Below, in pieces: positions 1-7,763 of a stretch of 10,251 nt of DNA (position 1 is the stretch's first letter; the number at the start of each line of letters is the position of its first letter). The DNA lies in NCBI GenBank assembly GCA_938003725.1, contig CALKXX010000124.1:1-10251 (forward strand), in the 5' to 3' direction. Origin of the DNA: an uncultured Sphingomonadaceae bacterium (lineage in GTDB: Bacteria > Pseudomonadota > Alphaproteobacteria > Sphingomonadales > Sphingomonadaceae). The notes beneath the pieces are model-generated. The model searched no databases and had not been told where the DNA came from. It saw only the letters and a program-made list of their open reading frames with translations. Made by a program: the position numbers and the translations under genes.

Positions 1-477
1 CGCTATGGCGGGTTGTCGATCAACATGCCAAAATATGCGTTGTTGTTCATGTTGTTCACCATGGCGTCAGTCGGACTTCCCGGAACCAGTGGTTTCGTTG
101 GTGAATTCCTCTCGCTGGTCGGGCTGTACAAAGTGAATAGCTGGGTGACGCTGGTTGCAACGACCGGGATCATATTGGGGGCAGGTTACATGCTCTATCT
201 CTATCGCCGCGTTGCCTTTGGTGAGCTAGTGCACGATGATGTAAAGGAAATGCCCGATCTGTCGGCACGAGAAATGGCACTGCTTGCGCCTATCGCTGCT
301 GCGGTTATGTGGATGGGTATTTATCCTGAAAGCTTCATGGCTCCGATACGCGGTGATGTGGGGACATTGGTTGCTCGCATTGATCGTGCCGCTCCGGAAG
401 GGGATGCGCATCTGAAAATGGGCGAGGCGAAAGCGGTCACCAAATCGGGTGACCATGCCGAAGGGGGTGCGCACTGA
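1..477 (+). CDS. nuoM: NADH-quinone oxidoreductase subunit M, C-terminal part (5' end outside window)
   Basis: Antiporter-like membrane subunit of respiratory complex I, which couples NADH:quinone electron transfer to proton pumping. Only the last 158 codons are present; the frame is open from base 1, so the gene is cut by the window edge and not truncated biologically. The segment LPGTSGFVGEFL (about codons 27-38) is the conserved broken-helix motif of NuoM/NuoN/NuoL proteins. Three hydrophobic stretches follow (around codons 16-40, 44-64 and 88-106), then a hydrophilic tail of about 45 residues rich in Lys, Asp and His. The stop TGA overlaps the nuoN ATG by one base (TGATG), as expected for the nuo operon. 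Subunit M rather than L is chosen because the gene directly precedes nuoN and has this motif close to its C-terminus. Confidence 0.93.
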   Translation, partial: RYGGLSINMPKYALLFMLFTMASVGLPGTSGFVGEFLSLVGLYKVNSWVTLVATTGIILGAGYMLYLYRRVAFGELVHDDVKEMPDLSAREMALLAPIAAAVMWMGIYPESFMAPIRGDVGTLVARIDRAAPEGDAHLKMGEAKAVTKSGDHAEGGAH

Positions 478-1931
478 TGGATTATTCAATCTCCCTATAC
501 TTTACACGACCGGAAATAATTTTGACGATCAGCAGCCTAATCCTGCTGTTGATCGCGGCGTGGGGCGGAGAGAAATCTGCGCGTTTTATAACGATCCTTG
601 CGGTTATTGCACTTTTCGGGGCCTCTGCTTATCTGATCGAGTTTTTGACTAATCCCGCCTATGAATTTGGCGGAGATGCGTTTGGCGGACTGTATCGTAT
701 GGATGCGTTCGGCAATGTAACCAAGCTGCTAATCTATATTGCAGCGGCGATTTCACTGATTATCGCCCCGCGCTTCTTCCAACAAAGCGGATCCTATTGC
801 CCGGAATATCCTGTTTTGATCATTTTCGCGTGTATCGGGATGGGGATGATGGTGTCGGCCGTCGATATGCTGACGCTCTACATCGGTCTGGAGCTCAATA
901 GCTTGTCGGCCTATGTGTTGGCAAGCTTCATTCGTAACGACGTCCGGTCTTCGGAAGCCGGGCTGAAATATTTCGTTTTGGGTGCGCTGGCCAGCGGGAT
1001 GCTGCTATTTGGTATTTCTCTGGTCTATGGCTTCGCAGGATCAACCAGCTTTTCGGCTATCTCGGAAACATTAACCGGCGATTTGTCAACGGGGCCGTTA
1101 ATCGGCCTGGTGTTGGTATTGTCCGGATTGGCATTCAAAATAAGCGCCGTTCCTTTCCACATGTGGACACCCGATGTTTACGAGGGTGCGCCGACACCGG
1201 TGACGACCTTTTTTGCCAGTGCGCCAAAAGTCGCCGCAATTGCTCTGACCACCCGTGTGATCATCGACGCGTTCGGTGGTCAAACAACCGCATGGCAGCA
1301 AATCATCGTTTTCGTGGCGTTGGCATCCATCATCCTTGGCGCTGTGGCGGCAATTGGGCAGCAAAATATCAAACGCTTGCTGGCCTATAGTTCGATCAAC
1401 AATGTCGGTTTCATGCTCATCGGCCTGGCGACGGGAACGGCTCAGGGTGTTTCCGCGATGCTGTTTTACCTAATAATCTATGTTGCAATGACCTTGGGCA
1501 GTTTCATCTGCGTGATGGAAATGCGTGATCAGGAAGGCCGTCCGCTCGAAACACTTTCAAGCCTATCGGGCTTGTCTCAGACGAGGCCGGGGCTAGCCGC
1601 TGCCTTTGCGGTGTTTATGTTTTCTCTCGCCGGCATCCCGCCATTATTTGGTTTCTGGGGTAAATTCCTGGTCTTTGATGCGGCCGTTGCTGCAGGCATG
1701 TTGCCATTGGCAGTTATTGGTATCGCCGCTTCGGTTATTGGTGCGTTCTATTATATCAAGGTAGTCAAAATCATCTTTTTTGATGATCCAGCTGGTGAGA
1801 TTGTCCATACGGGTCACAAAACGGAAACCGCTATCATTGCTGCACTAGCATTGATTGTCTCTCCGCTTGGTTATCTCACAATTCCATTGCTTGCCCCGGT
1901 AACGGTCTCCGCCGCGGCTGCACTATTCTGA
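477..1931 (+). CDS. nuoN: NADH-quinone oxidoreductase subunit N
   Basis: Complete 484-residue antiporter-like proton-pumping subunit of complex I, of usual length and almost entirely hydrophobic (about 13-14 membrane segments). Conserved charged residues of the family are visible: Glu139 in GLELNSLSAY, Lys164 in EAGLKYF, Lys221 in FKISAVPFHMWTPD, Lys251 in SAPKVAA, and Lys396 in the broken helix SLAGIPPLFGFWGKF. The segment VYEGAPTPVT is another family hallmark. Start: ATG at 477 shares its A with the nuoM stop; AAGGGGG at 461-467 lies 9 bases upstream as a good ribosome binding site. The stop at 1929-1931 overlaps the proposed birA start, so nuoN closes the nuo operon and leads into the cofactor/RNA genes. 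Confidence 0.96.
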   Translation: MDYSISLYFTRPEIILTISSLILLLIAAWGGEKSARFITILAVIALFGASAYLIEFLTNPAYEFGGDAFGGLYRMDAFGNVTKLLIYIAAAISLIIAPRFFQQSGSYCPEYPVLIIFACIGMGMMVSAVDMLTLYIGLELNSLSAYVLASFIRNDVRSSEAGLKYFVLGALASGMLLFGISLVYGFAGSTSFSAISETLTGDLSTGPLIGLVLVLSGLAFKISAVPFHMWTPDVYEGAPTPVTTFFASAPKVAAIALTTRVIIDAFGGQTTAWQQIIVFVALASIILGAVAAIGQQNIKRLLAYSSINNVGFMLIGLATGTAQGVSAMLFYLIIYVAMTLGSFICVMEMRDQEGRPLETLSSLSGLSQTRPGLAAAFAVFMFSLAGIPPLFGFWGKFLVFDAAVAAGMLPLAVIGIAASVIGAFYYIKVVKIIFFDDPAGEIVHTGHKTETAIIAALALIVSPLGYLTIPLLAPVTVSAAAALF

Positions 1932-2659
1932 CCAAGCAAATACAGACCGTTGCCGCAACCGCATCCACCAATGCGGATATGAAGAAATTCGCCATATCTG
2001 GCGGAAAAGAGGGTTTCTGGCTAAGAGCCGAGAAGCAAACCGGCGGCAAGGGGCGATTGGGGCGTACTTGGGAAAGCCCGAAGGGCAATCTCTATTGTAG
2101 CACTTTGGTCGAGGTAAGGCCCGATGATCCGCCCCCATCGACGCTGTCATTTGTATCCGCACTTGCGGTGTTCGATGCGATCAACGCGCATATTCCAGAT
2201 GCAGATACCCTGTTAAAATGGCCCAATGATATTCTGGTATCTGATGCGAAGATTTGCGGAATTTTACTGGAACGTGTTGAGCAGCATATTGTGATCGGGA
2301 TCGGCGTTAATGTTGCGGTTGCGCCGTCTCTATCCGACCGAAAGTCGATCAGTTTACTGGCTGCAGGAAGTAAACCGTCCCTGACGGCCGCCGAATTTCT
2401 TGACATATTATCCGACTGTTTTTCAAAGCGAGTGGCCAGTTGGCGTCAGCCGGGATTAGATCATATCTTGCAGCAATGGCAAAGCTATGCACATCCCGTC
2501 GGTTCAATGTTGACCGTCAGCAATGAAACGGGTCAGAAAATTACCGGTGAATTTGCAGGACTGACAAATGCCGGTGCACTGCGCTTGAGAAAGTCCGACG
2601 GAGCGCTTATCGAGTTACATGCTGGCGATGTTGAAATCGACCATGGTCACGCCGGATGA
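1928..2659 (+). CDS. birA: Biotin--[acetyl-CoA-carboxylase] ligase, monofunctional (non-canonical start proposed)
   Basis: Activates biotin to biotinyl-AMP and attaches it to the lysine of biotin carboxyl carrier protein; cytoplasmic. Motifs, numbered from the CTG at 1928 (243 residues): STN at 13-15 (biotin site), GGKGRLGR at 39-46 (adenylate-binding loop), LKWPNDI around 96-102, KICGILLE at 108-115, GIGVNV at 124-129, and an SH3-like C-terminal domain at about 191-237. There is no N-terminal helix-turn-helix, so this is a class I ligase without repressor function. Start: the first ATG in frame (1979) would delete the conserved STN. Upstream there is no in-frame ATG, GTG or TTG in the stretch read (back to 1862). 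CTG at 1928 overlapping the nuoN TGA (CTGA) is the best coupled start; no clear ribosome binding site precedes it. The product is certain, the start is not; 1979 is the alternative. Confidence 0.88.
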   Translation: MTKQIQTVAATASTNADMKKFAISGGKEGFWLRAEKQTGGKGRLGRTWESPKGNLYCSTLVEVRPDDPPPSTLSFVSALAVFDAINAHIPDADTLLKWPNDILVSDAKICGILLERVEQHIVIGIGVNVAVAPSLSDRKSISLLAAGSKPSLTAAEFLDILSDCFSKRVASWRQPGLDHILQQWQSYAHPVGSMLTVSNETGQKITGEFAGLTNAGALRLRKSDGALIELHAGDVEIDHGHAG

Positions 2660-2663
2660 ATGA

Positions 2664-2668
2664 GAGGT
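2664..2668 (+). promoter_or_regulatory. Ribosome binding site of coaX
   Basis: AGAGG lies 7 bases before the ATG at 2676, in the 16-base gap after the birA stop. It supports that ATG as the coaX start, which puts the family's N-terminal DAGNTN motif at residues 6-11. Confidence 0.6.
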
Positions 2669-2675
2669 CAGGCCC

Positions 2676-3458
2676 ATGCTATTAGCAATTGACGCGGGGA
2701 ACACGAATGTCGTGTTCGCACTTTTTGATGGTGAAGAGATCACGGCCCGTTGGCGTATTGCCACTGATGCACGGCGAACCGCAGATGAATATATCGTCTG
2801 GCTGCGGCAACTGTTGGAATTAAATGGTCTGGGTATTGATACCGTGGATGCCGTGATAATCGGCACTGTTGTTCCGCGCGCACTCCATAATCTGACTGTC
2901 TTGTCGGAGAAATATTTTGGCGTAACACCGATGGTCGCCGGGCGTGGTGATGCAAATTGGGGCGTTGCGTTGGATGTCGAACAGCCCGATACGGTGGGGG
3001 CGGATCGTGTGTTGAATATTATCGCGGCACATGAGACGTACAAGCAGGATATTGTTATTATCGATTTTGGCACGGCAACAACTTTTGATGTGGCCGACTA
3101 TGAAGGGGCGTATAAGGGCGGTGTCATCGCGCCCGGCATTAATCTGTCGTTAGATGCGTTGGTAGGGAAAACGGCACAACTCCCTCGAATTGCGTTGGAA
3201 TCTCCCGAGGACGAGAGTGTTATTGGAACGACAACCGAAAGCCAGATGTTGATTGGTATATTCTGGGGCTATGTCGCGATGATTGAGGGATTGGTTGCAC
3301 GCACAAAAGCACAGATTGGTCGTCCCACAAAAATAATCGCAACCGGCGGCTTGTCGGTGCTGTTTGATGAACATACGGACGTATTTGATCATCTGGAATC
3401 CGATCTTACCTTGCGCGGTCTCCTCATCCTCTACCAGAGAGCAACTAGTAAAATATGA
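2676..3458 (+). CDS. coaX: Type III pantothenate kinase
   Basis: Catalyses ATP-dependent phosphorylation of pantothenate, the first step of coenzyme A synthesis; cytoplasmic, ASKHA-fold, monovalent-cation-dependent family. The 260-residue protein has the usual length. Visible motifs: IDAGNTN at 5-11 (phosphate-binding), GADR at 108-111 with the predicted catalytic Asp110, IIDFGTATTFD at 128-138 (metal/cation site with Asp130), GGVIAPGI at 148-155, and TGGLS at 223-227. It follows birA by 16 bases and overlaps rnj by four (ATGA). The pairing of biotin ligase, pantothenate kinase and RNase J is a recurring alphaproteobacterial arrangement; the three are not one pathway, so it probably reflects growth-linked co-expression. 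Confidence 0.97.
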   Translation: MLLAIDAGNTNVVFALFDGEEITARWRIATDARRTADEYIVWLRQLLELNGLGIDTVDAVIIGTVVPRALHNLTVLSEKYFGVTPMVAGRGDANWGVALDVEQPDTVGADRVLNIIAAHETYKQDIVIIDFGTATTFDVADYEGAYKGGVIAPGINLSLDALVGKTAQLPRIALESPEDESVIGTTTESQMLIGIFWGYVAMIEGLVARTKAQIGRPTKIIATGGLSVLFDEHTDVFDHLESDLTLRGLLILYQRATSKI

Positions 3459-5095
3459 GCGTATCTAAAAACGAACTTCTCTTCCTGGCCTTAGGCGGGT
3501 CAGCGGAGATTGGAATGAACGTCAATCTATATTGCTGTAATGGCAAATGGGTGATGGTAGATCTCGGCATGACCTTTGCCGACCCAGGATATCCCGGCAT
3601 TGATCTGATTTTACCAGATCTAGAATTTATCGAGAAACGTGCAGATGATTTGCTCGGCATTGTCCTGACCCACGGGCATGAGGATCATATTGGTGCGATA
3701 CCTTATCTTGCAGGCGATCTGGATGTTCCGCTCTATGCGACGCCGTTTACCGCAGGGTTGATCCGCCGGAAATTGGAGGAAGCGGGCCTTGAAAATGATG
3801 TCGAGTTGAACATCATTCCAAATGAAGGTAGTTTTGAGCTGGGGCCTTTTGGCTTTCGTTATGTCCCGCTGGCACACAGCATTGCAGAAGGCAACGGTCT
3901 TGTCATCGACACGCCGCATGGCAAGATATTCCATACCGGTGATTGGAAACTGGACGAAGAACCGCTGCTGGGCACCCCATCTACACCAGAAGAACTGAGC
4001 GCTATCGGGGATGAAGGTGTGTTGGCATTGGTCTGCGATTCCACCAACGTATTTAACAATCAACCTTCAGGATCAGAGGGTGATGTTCGGCGCAATCTGT
4101 TAAAAGTTGTGGAGAATATCGACACTAGGATTGTTGTTACGACCTTTGCGTCGAATGCCGCCCGATTGCAGACATTAGGTGAAGTTGCCAAAGAGTCAGG
4201 GCGGACGCTCTGTGTGGCGGGACGTTCGCTGAATCGGATCATCGAGAATTCACGTGAAAGTGGCTATCTTAAAGATTTCCCGCCGACAGTTGATTTTGAA
4301 GAAGCGATGAACTTACCGAGGAAAGACGTCATGATTGTCGCAACCGGTGGGCAGGGTGAGACGCGGGCGGCTTTGGGTAGAATTGCGGGCGATACGCATA
4401 AAATTAAACTGGCCGAAGGTGATCATGTACTGTTTTCCAGCAAACAGATTCCGGGAAATGAGATAGCGATTGGGCGTATTCAAAATCAGCTCGCCGAAAA
4501 AGGCGTAGTCATGGTTATGGACCGACAAGCGCATATCCACGTATCCGGTCATCCCGGTCGTCCCGAACTAGCTGAAATGTACAAGTGGATAAGACCAGAG
4601 ATACTGGTGCCGGTGCATGGCGAGATTAGGCACATGAAAGAGCAAGCCCGCTTTGGTAAAGAACAGGGCATATCAAAACCAATTTTCCAACAGAACGGAG
4701 ATGTGGTGCGATTGGCGCCCAATGGCCCTAAAATAGTGGGGCAGGAGCGAACCGGTCGCTTGGTCCTTGACGGTGATGTCATCCTGACTGCTGATGGTAA
4801 AACCCTGAATCAGCGTAGAAAAATCGCCTATAACGGCGTGATTGCTATCGCTATCGGTTTGGACAAGAATGGAAAGATATCCGGTGAACCGATGCTTAGT
4901 TTGCACGGTGTACCACTGGATGAGGACGAAGAAGATTTCCTCGACGAAATCTGTGCTTCGATCGACCAGAAATTTCCCAAATCGGTTGGAGATATTGCTA
5001 AATTCTCCGAAGCTATTCGGTTGTTGGTACGTCGCGCAGCGACCGAATGGACGGGTAAAAAACCGGTTGTGTCGGTATTGATAGTAGAAGCTTAG
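3455..5095 (+). CDS. rnj: Ribonuclease J (beta-CASP metallo-beta-lactamase RNase)
   Basis: Zinc-dependent 5'-3' exo- and endoribonuclease for mRNA decay and rRNA maturation; cytoplasmic. 546 residues, normal for the family. Metal-site residues are intact: LTHGHEDHIG gives His73, His75, Asp77 and His78; His141 is in PLAHSI; Asp163 in HTGDWKLD; His388 in VPVHGE. The beta-CASP part includes ATGGQGE at 296-302 (TGSQGE in many relatives) and the HVSGHPGRPE stretch from His362. The C-terminal region (about 435-546) matches the usual small alpha/beta domain. The ATG overlaps the coaX stop (ATGA); AGAGAG at 3436-3441 is a weak, rather distant ribosome binding site, so translation probably depends on coupling to coaX. 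Nothing is missing. Confidence 0.97.
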   Translation: MSVSKNELLFLALGGSAEIGMNVNLYCCNGKWVMVDLGMTFADPGYPGIDLILPDLEFIEKRADDLLGIVLTHGHEDHIGAIPYLAGDLDVPLYATPFTAGLIRRKLEEAGLENDVELNIIPNEGSFELGPFGFRYVPLAHSIAEGNGLVIDTPHGKIFHTGDWKLDEEPLLGTPSTPEELSAIGDEGVLALVCDSTNVFNNQPSGSEGDVRRNLLKVVENIDTRIVVTTFASNAARLQTLGEVAKESGRTLCVAGRSLNRIIENSRESGYLKDFPPTVDFEEAMNLPRKDVMIVATGGQGETRAALGRIAGDTHKIKLAEGDHVLFSSKQIPGNEIAIGRIQNQLAEKGVVMVMDRQAHIHVSGHPGRPELAEMYKWIRPEILVPVHGEIRHMKEQARFGKEQGISKPIFQQNGDVVRLAPNGPKIVGQERTGRLVLDGDVILTADGKTLNQRRKIAYNGVIAIAIGLDKNGKISGEPMLSLHGVPLDEDEEDFLDEICASIDQKFPKSVGDIAKFSEAIRLLVRRAATEWTGKKPVVSVLIVEA

Positions 5096-5098
5096 GTC

Positions 5099-5374
5099 AT
5101 GGAAATCACATCAATTTTTGCAATTTACATATTGTTTTGGGTTTTATCGGCTTTTCTTGTCTTGCCCTTTGGCGTGCGCCGACCCGATGAGTTGGGAATA
5201 GATTTTGTGGACGGTCAAGAGCGCGGTGCCCCGGCTAACTTTAAACCAGGAAAGGTGCTGTTGACGACCACAATGCTCGCCACAATCACGTTTGGCTTGT
5301 TCTACGCCAACTATGTGAATCAGTGGGTGACGATGGATGCGATAGATATATTCCCCAGCCGGGAAGGAAGCTAG
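5099..5374 (+). CDS. DUF1467 family small membrane protein
   Basis: 91-residue protein of unknown function. Two hydrophobic segments (about 5-26 and 53-72) flank a hydrophilic loop containing LPFGVRRPDE and GAPANF, the segments by which I recognise DUF1467 proteins of alphaproteobacteria. It begins three bases after the rnj stop; TAGG overlapping that stop may serve as ribosome binding site. Members commonly follow rnj in this class, so co-transcription with rnj is expected, but no biochemical role is established. It is the last gene of the operon here: its TAG stop lies within the same CTAG as the stop of the convergent coiled-coil gene. In many alphaproteobacteria proS and lolC follow at this point, but not here. 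Confidence 0.82.
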   Translation: MEITSIFAIYILFWVLSAFLVLPFGVRRPDELGIDFVDGQERGAPANFKPGKVLLTTTMLATITFGLFYANYVNQWVTMDAIDIFPSREGS

Positions 5375-7695
5375 TTCCGCAGTCGTTCAATCGCTTGCGC
5401 CAGTGCAACATAGAGTTTCCCGATATCTGAAGAGAGCAACGTAACACTGATTGCGCTGCCATCGCGGGTCGAAAGAACACCTCTCAACATGGTTTCAAAG
5501 TCATGGATATAACGGTTCACATGCTCGCGGAATTCTGAGTTAGCGTCATATTGCAACAGAATCTCGCGTACTTCTCCGGAATCTAGCAAGCGCACAGCCC
5601 GGCGCGTAAATATACCGCGATCGCCCTTTAGATATGCGGCCCATTCGGTATCGGTCACTTCGTTGGACAGGATTTTGTTCACATCGATAGCGGTTGAATT
5701 CAAGGATTCCGTCAATAGAGCAACCCGGCGGGTAAAATTCTCATCGCTGCTTTGCTCTGCTTTTTCTTTGGCGAACAGGATCCGTTGTTCCAAATTGGTC
5801 GTCATATCTTCAATGGCAGACAGCTGATCTGTCAGGTGACCCGCGGTGGATTGCGTTGTCGCCACCGCTTTTGTAACCGCTGCTTCCAGTTTCGGCGCAA
5901 TAGATCCGATTTTCTCGTCGATAATTTTATTGAGTGCCTCTTCACTGATTTGCTCAAATTTCTCGGCTGATCCAGAAATGGCATCTTCTAATGCGTCGCG
6001 AGAATGATCTGCTGCTTGCCGGGCCGTTTCCTTCACCCGCAACAATGCATTGATCAGTTTCTCGCCAGAGTTTTCGGCTAGCGCTTCATTTTGCGCACGA
6101 ACATCTTCCAGTGATTTTGCAAGATTCGATATTTTGCCAAGCAGAACATCGCTGGCCTCTGATCCGCTGTCACGCAGATCATCTAACTTTGTGCGTTGTT
6201 CGGCGATTGCCCTGCCTGACGTTTCAATTTTTGCGGTAATTTCATCTGCCGCTGATTCTGCATTTTTGGCTTCTTTGGCAATCCTGCCAAAGGCCATCAT
6301 GCTAGTTTTTGATTTTTCCGTAACACGATCAAATGCCGCGGGCAGTGTCTCGTCCAACTCCCTGCTCGTGCTATCCAAGGCAACCAGTAATTTTTCCACG
6401 CGTTCGGTCAGGCCGTCGGCGACGCCGTATCCGTTTTGCAAACTATCTTTAAGGGCAGTACTATTCTGCTCCAAAGCCGTCATGGCAAACGCCAATTTGG
6501 CGGTTTGTTCGCCGCCGTCATTGTCGAGCAATTTCATATTTTCCGAAATCTCCAACACGCTAGCGTTGAGTTCGGTCGCGAGTGCTTTCAATCTGACATC
6601 TTCTTCATCAGCGGCCTGGCGAACGTTGCCAATCGATATTTCCAAAGCGTCTAGATCATCTCGCAATGTTGCTGACGCTCCGGAAGTTTCTTGTGCCAGT
6701 TTTTCGCGCGCTTGGTTCAGCGCGTCGATCGTCTCGGTTGTTGTATTTTTCAAGACAGCAGCGGCTTTGTCTGAACCAAGCTCGGTATGCTCAAGTTGTT
6801 CCTGAAGATTGGTTTTTATATCGTCGGCTTTTTGGGCCAATATATCCACCGCTTCGGCTGAACGATTTGTCACAGCATCGAGGCTCTTTTTCGCGTCGCT
6901 TCCGACTTGGCCGATCTTCGTCAAGGTGCTCAACATGCCAGCCATTTCGGTCTGGGCCGCCCTGCCGGTATTGCCGATCTGATTAGTGACGTCTTTGGCC
7001 GTGTTGATCACAACCGGTAAATGCTCACGCAATTGCTCAAGATTTTTATAGGCAGCATCCCCGACCTCATCGAGCTTGCTCATACTATTGAGCCCGTCCG
7101 CGAGTGAAGTTTTGATCAAGCTGGCGGCTGAGGTAAGTTTCTGCGACGATTGATCGCCTAGAAACTCTAACTCTCGTGTTTCGGTTGAAAGGAACTCGCG
7201 CGCAATTGAAAGTTCATTGTTCACGGTCTTCAAACGTGTTTCCAACAATTCAGATTCCGCGCGCAAGGACAGCGACACATCGCCAAATCGATTCGCTTCT
7301 CTAGTGCTGTTCCTCATGTACAGAAGATACAGCACCGTCACCGTTGCAACCGGCAGGCACCATGCTGCGAAAAGGTCTATGACTGCTTTTGCAGTGGGCA
7401 TTGTTGTAAAAATGTCGCGATTGGCCCACCCAAAAAAAACGGTCCATGCCGCAATCGCCAGGCCTAGAACTATGGGAGGAATATATCTGGATGGTGACGA
7501 ATTTACCGAAGATTCGTCCGCATAGTGGGTCCATTCCAATTCGCTGTCATCGGCGGAATCGCCTTCATTTTCAGCAGCTTCATCATCTATCAACGATGCC
7601 TTTGTTGCACCATCAATGGTGGCTTCCGATCCTTCCAAAGGCACTTCGTCATCACGATCGCGCCACATCCCAATTATTTTTGATCCGCCTGTCAT
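5371..7695 (-). CDS. Large membrane-anchored coiled-coil protein, function unknown
   Basis: 774 residues. In order: an acidic hydrophilic N-terminus (about 1-68), two membrane helices (about 71-90 and 104-126) joined by a short loop, an Arg-containing segment (MRNSTREANR, 127-136) that places the rest in the cytoplasm, a very long Ala/Glu/Lys/Leu-rich helical region (about 140-670) with heptad-like spacing and methyl-accepting-protein-like composition, and a compact C-terminal segment (about 670-774) that includes DTEWAAYLKGDRGIF and ends in SSDIGKLYVALAQAIERL. No enzyme motif is visible. The layout of two N-terminal membrane helices plus cytoplasmic coiled coil resembles Caulobacter TipN, a polarity scaffold; this is similarity of architecture, not demonstrated homology. 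Start: ATG at 7695 has no obvious ribosome binding site; ATG at 7668 (residue 10) is an alternative. Transcribed towards the operon and divergent from the Hpt-like gene. Confidence 0.85.
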   Translation of the reverse strand: MTGGSKIIGMWRDRDDEVPLEGSEATIDGATKASLIDDEAAENEGDSADDSELEWTHYADESSVNSSPSRYIPPIVLGLAIAAWTVFFGWANRDIFTTMPTAKAVIDLFAAWCLPVATVTVLYLLYMRNSTREANRFGDVSLSLRAESELLETRLKTVNNELSIAREFLSTETRELEFLGDQSSQKLTSAASLIKTSLADGLNSMSKLDEVGDAAYKNLEQLREHLPVVINTAKDVTNQIGNTGRAAQTEMAGMLSTLTKIGQVGSDAKKSLDAVTNRSAEAVDILAQKADDIKTNLQEQLEHTELGSDKAAAVLKNTTTETIDALNQAREKLAQETSGASATLRDDLDALEISIGNVRQAADEEDVRLKALATELNASVLEISENMKLLDNDGGEQTAKLAFAMTALEQNSTALKDSLQNGYGVADGLTERVEKLLVALDSTSRELDETLPAAFDRVTEKSKTSMMAFGRIAKEAKNAESAADEITAKIETSGRAIAEQRTKLDDLRDSGSEASDVLLGKISNLAKSLEDVRAQNEALAENSGEKLINALLRVKETARQAADHSRDALEDAISGSAEKFEQISEEALNKIIDEKIGSIAPKLEAAVTKAVATTQSTAGHLTDQLSAIEDMTTNLEQRILFAKEKAEQSSDENFTRRVALLTESLNSTAIDVNKILSNEVTDTEWAAYLKGDRGIFTRRAVRLLDSGEVREILLQYDANSEFREHVNRYIHDFETMLRGVLSTRDGSAISVTLLSSDIGKLYVALAQAIERLRN

Positions 7696-7706
7696 AGCAT
7701 CTATTT

Positions 7707-7741
7707 ACCATATTAATGGTCGCTTGAAACCATTAGTTAAC
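7707..7741. promoter_or_regulatory. Inverted-repeat cluster in divergent intergenic region; CtrA-like half sites
   Basis: The 68 bases between the two divergent genes hold three related arms: ACCAT (7707-7711), TAATGGT (7714-7720) and ACCATTA (7729-7735). The second and third form a perfect 7-bp inverted repeat with an 8-base spacer; the first pairs with ATGGT (7716-7720) across 4 bases. GTTAAC follows at 7736-7741. TTAA at 7713-7716, then seven bases, then TTGA at 7724-7727 is a 7-of-8 match to the TTAA-N7-TTAA core of the CtrA cell-cycle regulator. An operator or promoter control site is plausible by position; the protein bound is unproven. Confidence 0.4.
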
Positions 7742-7763
7742 TATGGGGGCGTAAAGATAGCGC

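Noticed and set aside
2615..3073. A 152-codon open frame on the - strand
   Set aside because: Antisense to birA/coaX, both of which have clear conserved motifs; no recognisable protein features.
3620..4063. A 147-codon open frame on the - strand
   Set aside because: Antisense to the metal-binding region of RNase J; composition is that of a shadow frame.
6050..6805. A 251-codon serine-rich open frame on the + strand
   Set aside because: It lies wholly antisense to the coiled-coil gene; its Ser/Ala-rich composition is what the complement of Ala/Glu/Lys-rich helix codons gives. No ribosome binding site or family likeness.
5371..7695. Methyl-accepting chemotaxis protein
   Set aside because: The long helical region is similar in composition, but I see no conserved signalling hairpin tip, no HAMP domain and only a very short loop between the two membrane helices.
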